Origin: Deltaproteobacteria bacterium
GTDB lineage: Bacteria; Desulfobacterota; Syntrophia; Syntrophales; UBA2210
Assembly: GCA_016933965.1 (NCBI GenBank)
Contig: JAFGTS010000037.1
Coordinates: 1-64,000 of the forward strand
Length of the DNA stretch: 64,000 bases
Direction: 5' to 3'
Below are positions 52,624-61,110 of the stretch, piece after piece (within the stretch, counting starts at the first letter, position 1; each line of letters starts with the position of its first letter). A program made the translations under genes and the position numbers. The notes beneath the pieces were generated by a model. That model was given only the letters and a program-made list of their open reading frames with translations. It was not told where the DNA came from and made no database searches.

Positions 52624-53487
52624 TCACGGTTCGGCCCGCATGACGACGATATCCCCGGTGTGCGCCCCGACGGTCCGGGCAACGAGAGGACACTTGATCA
52701 TGAGGAGATGATACAGGTTCATTCCCGCGGCATCGTTCATTGCTTCATAATTGCCCTGGCCTTTTGCGATGACCACGTCAAATGCCGACAGCATGTCCCG
52801 GAACCCTGCCTCGCATCGCTGGTCGCGGACACGGTCCAGACCGACCACATCAAGCGTGACCGAATCGACGCCGGCAAAGCCCGCCTGTATGGCTTCCTCC
52901 ATGGTCGCGTCGTTCAGGATGGGCCGTTCCTTCACGAACAGGCGCCATTGCTTTTTCCCGCAGATCCGGTCCACCGTTTCAATGAACAACCGGTCAAAAA
53001 CGATCTCCCCGGCATTGTCGGCGAGGTAGGCGATGCGCCGTGCCGTGAGAAGGTCGTTCTTGAGCCGTGACGAATCGTCGATGTTGAAATGCTTGTTTTC
53101 TATATGCTTCAATGTTTCCAAAATATCAAAGGTTTTTTTGGCACCGTAATCCATAACATTGCCGGCGATGGCGTAAAGGATCGCCCGGTCCAGAGAGTCT
53201 TCGGCGATTTCGATGCTGTGCCGCAATTCCTCATACATGGCGAGAACCGTTTCATTGCTCTTGCGCTTTTCATCCTTGTATGGATCGTCACAGCCGACTA
53301 TGTCCATGACCGTGGCATGAACCCTGACGCCGATCTCCGACGCGCTCTCCGTCCACGAACTTTCGGAAATAACGGCCAGCACGGCCCGAAGGGCCTTTTC
53401 ATGGAGATCTTCCCTGTCGGTCGCGAATCGTGCCGCCTGAAGGGCCTGCCTGAGAAAGCAAGGAATACAGTCTGTATGAACACGCAT
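52624..53487 (-). CDS. DUF89-family damage-control phosphatase
   Basis: A 287-residue metal-dependent phosphatase of the DUF89/ARMT1-like family, proposed to remove harmful phosphometabolites. It has the N-terminal CIPCF cysteine pair of the microbial subfamily, LADNAGEIVFDR with metal-binding Asp/Asn/Glu, and a later AKGQGNYE motif. These are the hallmarks of the active site. The exact substrate, often a sugar phosphate or a cofactor breakdown product, is unknown. It precedes the flavin-barrel gene on the same strand and diverges from the lysoplasmalogenase-like gene. Confidence 0.88.
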   Translation of the reverse strand: MRVHTDCIPCFLRQALQAARFATDREDLHEKALRAVLAVISESSWTESASEIGVRVHATVMDIVGCDDPYKDEKRKSNETVLAMYEELRHSIEIAEDSLDRAILYAIAGNVMDYGAKKTFDILETLKHIENKHFNIDDSSRLKNDLLTARRIAYLADNAGEIVFDRLFIETVDRICGKKQWRLFVKERPILNDATMEEAIQAGFAGVDSVTLDVVGLDRVRDQRCEAGFRDMLSAFDVVIAKGQGNYEAMNDAAGMNLYHLLMIKCPLVARTVGAHTGDIVVMRAEP

Positions 53488-53598
53488 GTCTTTCCTCGAT
53501 GAGCTGGTATGAGTTCGACATCAGGTACCATAAAATGTGTTGACTCCGCAAGGACCCCTGCTATAGTGGACGCGGGTTCGTCAAGGAGGGAACCGGGG

Positions 53599-54249
53599 AT
53601 GAACGCATCCATCATTGCCGTGGCCTGTGTTATGCTTGGTCTGACGCTCTACTGTGTCCGCAGGGACCATCAGCCTGCATACGTGGTCTCGAAAACGACT
53701 CTGTCAGTGATATTCGTTGTTGCGGCGCTTTTGCAGCCTCATCCGGTACCGCTCTATTTCTACATGATCCTCGCGGGGTTGCTCTTTGGTCTCGGCGGAG
53801 ATTTCTTCCTGGCGCTGACGGGGAAAGGGATGTTTCTCACCGGGCTGATCTCCTTTCTTCTCGGTCATATTCTGTTTACGGTCGCTTTCTTTGTTATCGC
53901 TATTCCAGGTCCGGCGGTGCTTCCCGGTATTCTCGCCGTCATCGCGGCGGGATACGTCGTTTTTCGCTGGTTACGGCCCTATCTTGGTACCATGGAAAAA
54001 CCTGTCCTTGTGTATATCGCCGTCATATCGATCATGCTTGTCTCGGCACTGGCCGTTCTTTTCGCACCCCGCCTTTCGGTAACGGCGCGATCGATGATAT
54101 TTACGGGGGCATTTCTTTTCTATCTTTCGGACCTGTTCGTGGCCCGGAACCGCTTCGTGAAGAAAGAATTTCTGAACCGGCTGATCGGGCTGCCCCTGTA
54201 TTACGCGGGGCAGTTCATTCTGGCCTTTTCCGTGGGGGTCGTCGGCTGA
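53599..54249 (+). CDS. YhhN/TMEM86-family membrane protein (lysoplasmalogenase-like)
   Basis: A 216-residue inner-membrane protein with about eight hydrophobic helices. The family features are KTTLSVIFV near the start, GLLFGLGGDFFLA with conserved Gly/Asp, FLLGHILFTVAFF, and the end FLFYLSDLFVARNRFVKKEF followed by LPLYYAGQFILA. TMEM86/YhhN proteins hydrolyse the vinyl-ether bond of lysoplasmalogens in animals and some bacteria, and plasmalogens are typical of many anaerobes. Activity here is inferred from family only. GGAGGG precedes the ATG at 53599. Converges on the C69 gene, 3 bases apart. Confidence 0.85.
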   Translation: MNASIIAVACVMLGLTLYCVRRDHQPAYVVSKTTLSVIFVVAALLQPHPVPLYFYMILAGLLFGLGGDFFLALTGKGMFLTGLISFLLGHILFTVAFFVIAIPGPAVLPGILAVIAAGYVVFRWLRPYLGTMEKPVLVYIAVISIMLVSALAVLFAPRLSVTARSMIFTGAFLFYLSDLFVARNRFVKKEFLNRLIGLPLYYAGQFILAFSVGVVG

Positions 54250-54252
54250 ACG

Positions 54253-55581
54253 TTACCGGTGTTCCGGCATCCCTGCCGTTTTGTTGAACCGTTTCCAGGC
54301 GAGACGGTACAAGAGGTTTCTCCTGTCGAAAACGGGTGTGCCCGACAGCAGGGCCAGCCATTTTTTCTCCGCTACTTCCGCATCCATGAAACAGCGGCGG
54401 GAGAATTCCTCCCGTATTTCTCCGTTGTCCCCGGCGCGGGCGAGGGCCTTTGAAACGAAGCCCTGTTCCAGGCTGTCTCGGTCATGCCGGTACAGCCCGG
54501 TCAGTCTTTCATGATCGCGAAGGGCGCTACGGTGAAGCAGCTCATGACGCCAGAAGAGCGTGGCGGCGTCATAGGTCCCCGCCGGAGCCGGTTCCGAGAA
54601 GGGAAGGGGTATGTCCGTCCAGAGGGGTTTGAAGATCCCCGTGCAGGGAGCCGCCGTACCGGTCACGAAATGAATTGGGTGGATCTTGTGAAGGTGTGAT
54701 ACGAGAGAGCCCGTGGTCTGGCTTCTCCGGACGGGGCCCGCACCGGCATGCATGCACAGGGTTGAGCCCGTCAGTCCTCTGTCCGGCCGGTAGGGTGACA
54801 TGCCGTGATCCCGCAGGATATCCATCATGGTAAGAGGGGTCATGGTTCCCCGGTGCGACCCAAGGAGATCGACTGCGCGGGTGCGGCGATACCGGCAGTC
54901 GCTGAAACGGGTGAAAAGGAAATCGGAATAACAGCGGGCGAAGTGAAAATCCTCTCTGCCTGTGCACCAGCCTCTTTCGACGGCGTACTGAACGAGGTCC
55001 GTCGATGCCAGGTCCCACTCGCTCCCGATGGTAAGGCCGTTCGAAATGGCATACACACCACGGACCTGCCGGGCGGCCCAGTGCCGCCCCGCCGTCTCCA
55101 GGAGCCAGGCATCGCCGGGATCGGCGATGAGAAAGCTGTTATGGTAGTACAGGGCGGAACGGAACCCGCAGTTTCCTCCCTGACCGTGCCGTTCGATAAG
55201 CCCGGTAATGACCCGAAGGGCGCCCCGCGCACCGTCGGAGCGTTCCAGGGCCAGCCGGAGAAGATCCATCCCCGTCAAGCCGCCCTGTTTGTCATAGGGG
55301 GCCTTTGTAAAAACCGCTTCGTTTCCGATGACCACACCGGCATCGTTGGCACCCATCTCGGCCCCCCATGTCCAGAATGGTTTGGAGAGAAGAACGGTAC
55401 GGGTCTTCTCCACCTGGGGAATGTCGATATAGGTGCATCGAACGGTGCTGGCCGGCGGGTGCGTTGCGGCCGGGATCAGCAGTATCTGATGTGCTTCGTT
55501 CGGTTCCCGGTCCGAGTTCTTCGCGAAAAGGGTAATGCCGTCGGCGGTTGCCTCAGCCGTGGCTATGAGCGTGTCGCACAT
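54253..55581 (-). CDS. C69/secernin-like Ntn-hydrolase
   Basis: A 442-residue N-terminal-nucleophile hydrolase. It begins MCDTLIATAEATADGITLFAKNSDR-like, split here into MCDTLIATAE and LFAKNSDREPNEAHQ; after Met removal, Cys2 would be the nucleophile, as in dipeptidase C69 and secernin proteins. Other conserved pieces are WGAEMGANDAGVVIGNEAVF, GGNCGFRS and the aspartate region DPGDAWLLETAGRHW. No signal peptide is seen. Substrate probably a dipeptide or amide; unknown. It lies 50 bases downstream of the cytochrome b/hydrolase fusion and may be the last gene of the redox operon, though a functional link is unclear. Confidence 0.85.
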   Translation of the reverse strand: MCDTLIATAEATADGITLFAKNSDREPNEAHQILLIPAATHPPASTVRCTYIDIPQVEKTRTVLLSKPFWTWGAEMGANDAGVVIGNEAVFTKAPYDKQGGLTGMDLLRLALERSDGARGALRVITGLIERHGQGGNCGFRSALYYHNSFLIADPGDAWLLETAGRHWAARQVRGVYAISNGLTIGSEWDLASTDLVQYAVERGWCTGREDFHFARCYSDFLFTRFSDCRYRRTRAVDLLGSHRGTMTPLTMMDILRDHGMSPYRPDRGLTGSTLCMHAGAGPVRRSQTTGSLVSHLHKIHPIHFVTGTAAPCTGIFKPLWTDIPLPFSEPAPAGTYDAATLFWRHELLHRSALRDHERLTGLYRHDRDSLEQGFVSKALARAGDNGEIREEFSRRCFMDAEVAEKKWLALLSGTPVFDRRNLLYRLAWKRFNKTAGMPEHR

Positions 55582-55630
55582 GATGTTCGTCCCAGTCCCA
55601 ACATGATCGGTGACTCTGGAGATCCGGTAA

Positions 55631-57241
55631 TCACGGGGTTTTACCTTCTTCGGGTTCCGCCGTTTCGAGGCGGGTGATCTCGTCGACGATGAATATGCCG
55701 GCTTTTTCGCTGTGGGTTTCCTTGTTGCTTGCCATCATTTCAAGCCGCGCCGACGGCATGAGCTCGACCATTCTCTCCATCTCCCTGATTCCGTGCAGCT
55801 TGTCGGCCGTCGCGCCGACGATGATGACCGGCGCGGTTATATGAGGCAGCTTGTCCCAGAGGCTGTATGTACTGAGTGCCAGGGCGTTCGCCTGGAGTCT
55901 TCGCGGTTCCGCCGCGTCCATGGTCCCTTCGTACTTCTTGACCTGTTCCGGTTCCTTTTTCTTGTCGAGCCTTACATTCCGAAGGTACCACTTGATGGCC
56001 GGTTTCGCCGCGCCGTATAGGGATGCCGGGGCGTAGCGGATCAGGGGTATTCCCCAGGAAGGGAAGGGAAATGCCGGATTGGGGGCGATCATGACGGCCA
56101 GCCGGCACTGCCTGAGCCCCTGGCTGAGGTAATCAAGCACGACGGTGGAGCCCAGTGAACTGCCGACGAAATAGAAAGGCTGTTCTTCCGGGACGAAACG
56201 TTCCAGTACCGCGTGTATGTCGGCCGTAATGCGGGACACGGAAAAATCGACGTCACATATCTTTTTCGATTCCGGGAGGCGGGCACTGATCTTTTCCCGT
56301 GTCTCCACATAGAGGGTTCGAAAGGAGGGCGTCAGTTTCTTCAAGACCCCCGTCCAGCCTGTTATGAGCGATATCCAGCCGGCCACGAAGACAACCACCG
56401 GCCGGCCCGGCTCGTGTCGGGAGGGGATGAATTCCGTCACCCGAATGGCTGCCCCGTCGGAGAGAGGAACGAAGTGCTCAACCACCGTCGTGTCCGGTTC
56501 CGTAAACGTGCTGTAGTCACCGGTGGTTTCACCGGTACCGTGGAGGGTGGCGGCCCAGGAGGAAGAGGGCTCCGCTTCCATTTCAGCGACCCAGAGGGGG
56601 TGTCGTTCCCGGGCATAGTCGAGTTTCACGGCGCCCGTGAAGATGCCCCGGAGCATGGGACGGTTGGGCTTGATGACAATGGCCGCAATATGGGCGAAAA
56701 AGGCCAGGAGGAAGAGGATGAAGAAGACATTATGTACCCAGGTCGCCCAGAGTGTCATGGTGATGGACATCTGCGGGTCGTAGATATTTTTGTAGGTCTT
56801 GATGAGCCCGGACAAGATGAGCATGGCGATGATGAACGCCATCCCCGCATAGGCGAGGCGCTGTTCCGGAAGATATTTGTGAAAGGGCGGTTCCTTTCCC
56901 AGGCCGAAAAAGGTCTTGATGACCTTGGCCGACTCGGTCAGATCACCCTTCCGGGGTATCATGCCCCGATCACCGCGCAGGCCATGGTAGACGACATGAA
57001 AGAGACAGGCCGCCGTGAAGACGACGGCCGCCGCGTAGTGGATCGTAAGCGATGTTATGAAATCGCCCGACCAGGAAAAACCGGGGATCTCGGTTACGTA
57101 ATATCGTTTTGCGATCGGCAGTTCGAAGATCCCCGTCAGCGTCAGGAGAAGGCCTGAGATCGCGATGGACCAGTGCTCCAGAAGTTCCAGAAGATTGTGC
57201 CGCACCGCCAGGCCTTTGTCCGCAATGATCCTGTCAGACAT
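55631..57241 (-). CDS. cytochrome b561/FdnI-like membrane domain fused to alpha/beta hydrolase
   Basis: A 536-residue fusion. Residues about 1-215 carry four membrane helices with haem-ligand histidines, resembling the gamma (cytochrome b) subunit of formate dehydrogenase N: HWSIAISGLLLTLTGI, IHYAAAVVFTAACLFHVVYH, then AYAGMAFIIAMLILSG and WVHNVFFILFLLAFFAHI. Residues about 260-535 form an alpha/beta hydrolase with VVVFVAGWISL (oxyanion strand), the nucleophile elbow GSSLGS, and a late His in NKETHSEKAG. The hydrolase would sit on the cytoplasmic side if the usual topology holds. Start 57241 follows GGGGGAG; the HybA-like gene ends 4 bases upstream. I know of no characterised protein with this arrangement. 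Confidence 0.8.
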   Translation of the reverse strand: MSDRIIADKGLAVRHNLLELLEHWSIAISGLLLTLTGIFELPIAKRYYVTEIPGFSWSGDFITSLTIHYAAAVVFTAACLFHVVYHGLRGDRGMIPRKGDLTESAKVIKTFFGLGKEPPFHKYLPEQRLAYAGMAFIIAMLILSGLIKTYKNIYDPQMSITMTLWATWVHNVFFILFLLAFFAHIAAIVIKPNRPMLRGIFTGAVKLDYARERHPLWVAEMEAEPSSSWAATLHGTGETTGDYSTFTEPDTTVVEHFVPLSDGAAIRVTEFIPSRHEPGRPVVVFVAGWISLITGWTGVLKKLTPSFRTLYVETREKISARLPESKKICDVDFSVSRITADIHAVLERFVPEEQPFYFVGSSLGSTVVLDYLSQGLRQCRLAVMIAPNPAFPFPSWGIPLIRYAPASLYGAAKPAIKWYLRNVRLDKKKEPEQVKKYEGTMDAAEPRRLQANALALSTYSLWDKLPHITAPVIIVGATADKLHGIREMERMVELMPSARLEMMASNKETHSEKAGIFIVDEITRLETAEPEEGKTP

Positions 57242-57245
57242 GTTC

Positions 57246-58244
57246 TCACTCCCCCTTCCTCTTATCGCGTCCATCGGCCCGCGGCACGAGGGCGCCCGCG
57301 AGACCAGCGATGATGCCTATCAGCGGTGCTCCGATCAACGCGAACTTTCCGGCGAGGTCCGTCTCTTCCATACGGCGCGTTGCCGGACCGAGATGCGGTA
57401 GTCCGGGTCCTTTCGGGATCACCTCGTTCAGTTTCTCAAAGGGGACGGGAGAGACGTAGAGGGTCGCCGTTCCCCCGTTCTCCCGCTCTCCGTAAATATA
57501 ACCGTCCATTGCCGCGGCTCGCCTCCTCGCCTCCTGGTATATCTGGTCCCGCTCTCCAATGAGCAGGGCGCCCCGGGGGCAGGCGGCGATACAGCCAGGT
57601 GTTTCACCACGGGCCAGCAGATCATGACAGAGGTCGCATTTGAAGAGGACACCGTTTCCCGCAAGAGTGGGAAGCAGGTGAAGGTAGATACCCACTCCCG
57701 ATTGGCGTTGCGGGATGGACCAGGGACAGACGGTGCGACACTTCGCACCACCTAAGCAGAGGTGCCTGTTTATCACGACGGCGCCGTCCTCGTACTTGTG
57801 GTTGGCGGAAAAGGGACAGATCGTGGCACAGGCTGGATTATCGCAGTGCATGCACCGGCGGGGGATAAAAAGTGTGCGCCGTTGCCCCTTCCAGGTTACC
57901 TCCGCCTTTTCCACAAAGATCAGATTGTAGGGTGTCAGCCGGTCTGTGACGTCCTTTTTCTGCGACCAGTCTTCAATGATGCGCCGCGGGTACGGTACGG
58001 GGATCGGGTTCACCGGTTCGGGCATCCGCGCCAGGTTGATGTCCCGGCATGCCGCCACGCAGGCCGGCAGTTGCCGGTCCCGGCATCCGTCGCAGAGGGA
58101 AAGGTCGATAATTGTGGTGTATCCCCTCGTTCCGGCGGCACAGGTGCCGCGGGGCAGGGCAATTCCCGCGAGAGACGTCAGGCCGGCCGTCACCGCGAGG
58201 AACGACCGACGTGTTATGCCGGTATTTTCGTGCTGGTCCATCAC
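57246..58244 (-). CDS. HybA/FdnH-like 4Fe-4S electron-transfer subunit, Tat-exported
   Basis: A 332-residue periplasmic Fe-S subunit. The twin-arginine signal is in ITRRSFLAV (about residues 10-18). Cysteine groups for four 4Fe-4S clusters follow: CDGCRDRQLPACVAAC, CMHCDNPACATIC, CLGGAKCRTVC, and CDLCHDLLARGETPGC plus C-x3-C. A C-terminal membrane anchor lies at about 298-318. This is the beta-subunit type of formate dehydrogenase N, hydrogenase 2 and similar complexes. The following gene supplies a gamma-like cytochrome b, but no molybdenum catalytic subunit is encoded here. The 193-base gap upstream (58245-58437) holds no gene. Confidence 0.88.
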   Translation of the reverse strand: MMDQHENTGITRRSFLAVTAGLTSLAGIALPRGTCAAGTRGYTTIIDLSLCDGCRDRQLPACVAACRDINLARMPEPVNPIPVPYPRRIIEDWSQKKDVTDRLTPYNLIFVEKAEVTWKGQRRTLFIPRRCMHCDNPACATICPFSANHKYEDGAVVINRHLCLGGAKCRTVCPWSIPQRQSGVGIYLHLLPTLAGNGVLFKCDLCHDLLARGETPGCIAACPRGALLIGERDQIYQEARRRAAAMDGYIYGERENGGTATLYVSPVPFEKLNEVIPKGPGLPHLGPATRRMEETDLAGKFALIGAPLIGIIAGLAGALVPRADGRDKRKGE

Positions 58245-58437
58245 ATTGTTCCCCTTCTATTTTTTAGAACGATACCTTCATCTTCCTTCTTCGTTACCAT
58301 CCGCAGAGGTGCGTATTTTCTTCCTCTGCCGGTGTGCCCGTCGTTTTATGTGATGTGGCCCGGAACCTGCGTAATTTCCCGATGCTTCTCAGGCAGCGGA
58401 TGCGGTCGGTTCGGTTCGCTCCCCGGTACCTCGAATG

Positions 58438-60345
58438 TCACAGAAACAACAAGGACCACATGATGATAACGGCCAGGAACAGGCCGAGAATCAGACTGGC
58501 CAGCCCGAAGGCTGCGGCGGCAAGCTTGGTGAATATCCCCGGATGTCCCCGTTTGAGTTCCTCCAGCTTTCCCTCGGCGACCAGTTTTTCATAGTGTTCC
58601 CGCTTTTCCTCATACAGTTCATGCAGGCTGAGCCGTCCCGTGAAGATGGTGCGATCCATGGGGAACTTTTTCGGGATCAGGTGAGTATTGAAGAAATGCA
58701 CCGTGAATATGAACAGGGCTGCCAGAAGGGCTTCCTCGGAGTGAAGCAGGGCCGCGACGTTGAGCACCCATCCAGGGAAGAGATAGGAGGTCCATTCAGG
58801 GACCATGAGAAATATTCCCGAACCGCCGATGATCGCCATACCCCAGAAGACGGCGAGGAAGTCGAATTTCTCCCAGTATGTCCACCGGTCGAACTTTGGT
58901 TGTTCTCCCCGGTCAAAGAACCACTTGAACATGCCCTTCATGTCCTGCAAGTCCTTTTTGTTGAAGAAGAGGGATTCGGCACTGAAAAGGCGCGTCAGCC
59001 ATCCCCGCGTCCTCTCCTGTTTCGGGAAGAGGTAGCGCAGGGTGCGTGCCAGGATGTAGAAAAAGAGAACGAAAAGCACTACCGCCGCGGTTCGGTGAAA
59101 TATTCCCGCCAGGGAAACACCGCCCCAGATATCAATAAAGATCCGTGCCCAGGGAGCGTCATGATATTTCAGCGGGAATCCCGTCGCGACAAGCGTCAGG
59201 AAGGAGATCACCAGCAGAATATGGATCAGGATGTCCTTTCGTGAGAACCTCTCGATGGATTGCAGGCTTTCCGTGTCGGACATGGGAAGTTTCGGTTTGA
59301 TGCCCATTTTTTCCATGTAATGTTTGTCCCAGTAAGTTTTGCGCCACCACAGGAAGGTGTGTATCCAGAAAAAGATGAATGTCACCGTCAGCAGCCCGAC
59401 CATGAAGACGTTGGTCCAGTAAAGCGCGGGGTATCGCTCCCGGTTGCTGAAATCGGGATGGGCCTGGTACCGGACGAATCGCGGATGAAACCCTGTGTGA
59501 CATTTTCCGCAGTTGTTCACCAGGTTGTCGGGATTGATCGTCGATGCGGGATCTTCCTTGGGAAGAATGTTGTGCGATGTATGGCAGTCCGCGCACCCGG
59601 CGACACGTGTCGGATGTCCGATATCCTGAACCTTTCCGTGATATGTTCTGCGGTACGCCGCGACGGTCGACAGGGAAAGGCAGTTCCGCGCCATCATTTC
59701 CCGGTCATCGTGACACCGGATACAGGTCAGGGTATAAAATTCCCGCGCCTCGGCGGGATATTCCTCCTGGGATGTGTGATACACCCGGGTGCTGTGCAGT
59801 CCGTGGCAGTCGGAGCAGGTCGCTGCGTCCTCGTTTCCCTCCGCCACGGCGATCCCGTGACCCGAATGAGCGTATTCCTCGTTGGCATGACATTCCGTGC
59901 ATGTATCGAGGACGGCCTTTTTCAATGATGTCTCTCTGGGGGTGACGGCGTGAATGTCCCGGTGACAATCGTAACACTGAAAATCCTGATACAGGTAATG
60001 ATAGTTATGGATGTATTCCTCCGCCACGGCGCCGTGGCAGGCCCCGCAGGCCGTGAGAGAGGGCTTTGTCTCGCCGTTCATGTGACGTTCCATGTTATCA
60101 ATGTTGCCGTGACAACCCGTGCATCCCTGAGGCGCGTGAACTGAAGCGGGATAGGCCGTCCGGTACAGGTGATCGTCATGACAGGAGAGGCAGTCCACAC
60201 AGGTCGCGGCGGTCCCCTCGGCGGCAGGGTACGGCCTGTCCCCGGAGGCTGCGGACAATGGGGGGGAAAGTATCACACAAACCGTTACAGCGGCAAGAAG
60301 ACCGTGAAGTATCCATGCTCTTACCGAAACCGCGCCGTCACCCAT
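58438..60345 (-). CDS. nonahaem cytochrome c fused to membrane cytochrome b
   Basis: A 635-residue protein. After a signal peptide (about 1-34), nine CxxCH haem sites lie at Cys 52, 75, 100, 124, 149, 177, 208, 251 and 279, giving a periplasmic nonahaem domain. Membrane helices begin at about 312 (NVFMVGLLTVTFIFFWIHTF). A second set (about 370-600) has paired histidines (DILIHILLVISF, FHRTAAVVLFVLFF, LHSEEALLAALFIFTVHFF), forming a cytochrome b561-like domain, and the last helix is near the C-terminus. It probably moves electrons between quinones and periplasmic cytochromes. AGGAGG precedes the ATG, and the rhodanese stop abuts its start. Confidence 0.88.
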   Translation of the reverse strand: MGDGAVSVRAWILHGLLAAVTVCVILSPPLSAASGDRPYPAAEGTAATCVDCLSCHDDHLYRTAYPASVHAPQGCTGCHGNIDNMERHMNGETKPSLTACGACHGAVAEEYIHNYHYLYQDFQCYDCHRDIHAVTPRETSLKKAVLDTCTECHANEEYAHSGHGIAVAEGNEDAATCSDCHGLHSTRVYHTSQEEYPAEAREFYTLTCIRCHDDREMMARNCLSLSTVAAYRRTYHGKVQDIGHPTRVAGCADCHTSHNILPKEDPASTINPDNLVNNCGKCHTGFHPRFVRYQAHPDFSNRERYPALYWTNVFMVGLLTVTFIFFWIHTFLWWRKTYWDKHYMEKMGIKPKLPMSDTESLQSIERFSRKDILIHILLVISFLTLVATGFPLKYHDAPWARIFIDIWGGVSLAGIFHRTAAVVLFVLFFYILARTLRYLFPKQERTRGWLTRLFSAESLFFNKKDLQDMKGMFKWFFDRGEQPKFDRWTYWEKFDFLAVFWGMAIIGGSGIFLMVPEWTSYLFPGWVLNVAALLHSEEALLAALFIFTVHFFNTHLIPKKFPMDRTIFTGRLSLHELYEEKREHYEKLVAEGKLEELKRGHPGIFTKLAAAAFGLASLILGLFLAVIIMWSLLFL

Positions 60346-61110
60346 CTATTTCCTCCTCTTCATGAAGGATCGCCAGTCCTTCATCCCGCCGAAAAGCCGC
60401 TGTATGTCGACCAGTCCCCGTTCGTACAGGTAACACGCGGCGAGAAAGGACCGATGGCCCTCTTCGTCAACCACGACGATCTTTCTGTTCATGGGCAGTT
60501 CCCGGCAGGCATCCTCAAGTTCGTCAAAGGGAATGTTGACCGCTCCCGGAACATGCTCCCTCTCGAAGAGGTCCCCGGTCCTGATATCGAGGACCAGGAT
60601 GTTCTGTTTCTCATCGATCAGACGGCTGAGGACTTTCGGTTTTATCGATGCTATTCCTTTTCGGGGAATGCGGCGTTCCGATTCAACGGCATAGCCCGCT
60701 TCCTTCCAGGCGGGAAGGCCGCCGTCAAGGATGAAAACGTTCCGGTACCCGAGACCGCGGGCTTTGTCGGCGGCGTGAATGCTCCGGTGACAGCCGGTGC
60801 TGGCGCAGTAAACTATGATGGGCCGATCCCGGTTTTCGATCAGGGCCGGGGCCGTTTTCTCAAATTCCGGACAGGCGATGCAGAGAGACCCGGGGATCCT
60901 GTGGTCCCGGCATTCGATGGCGCTCATGGTATTGACGAACAGGGTGTCGTCCCGTTCATCCATCATGCGATGCGCTTCACCCGGTGTTATCACCGGCGGT
61001 CCCGTGTCGACGGCCCCTCCGGCAAGAGCGGTTCCCGCGACGATCCACAGCACCGGAAGAAGGCACCACCACCGGCACGTCCTTCTATTTTTTGATGTCG
61101 GTGATCTCAT
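60346..61110 (-). CDS. exported tandem rhodanese protein
   Basis: A 254-residue protein with an N-terminal signal peptide (hydrophobic WWCLLPVLWIVAGTALA) and two rhodanese domains. The first (about 45-140) has the active cysteine in VYCASTGCHRS. The second (about 150-250) reads VVVDEEGHRSF at the same place, so its catalytic cysteine is replaced by Asp and it is probably structural. Rhodaneses carry sulfane sulfur as persulfide. Position between the octahaem cytochrome gene (26-base overlap) and the nonahaem cytochrome-b fusion suggests delivery or binding of sulfur species in the periplasm. ATG 61110 with AGAGGTG is preferred over a TTG at 61131. Confidence 0.85.
   Translation of the reverse strand: MRSPTSKNRRTCRWWCLLPVLWIVAGTALAGGAVDTGPPVITPGEAHRMMDERDDTLFVNTMSAIECRDHRIPGSLCIACPEFEKTAPALIENRDRPIIVYCASTGCHRSIHAADKARGLGYRNVFILDGGLPAWKEAGYAVESERRIPRKGIASIKPKVLSRLIDEKQNILVLDIRTGDLFEREHVPGAVNIPFDELEDACRELPMNRKIVVVDEEGHRSFLAACYLYERGLVDIQRLFGGMKDWRSFMKRRK

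Noticed and set aside
55631-57241. Frameshift or assembly join as the cause of the cytochrome b/hydrolase fusion
   Set aside because: The frame is continuous, codon use is uniform, and the linker between domains is an ordinary polar stretch. Kept only as a check to run on raw reads.
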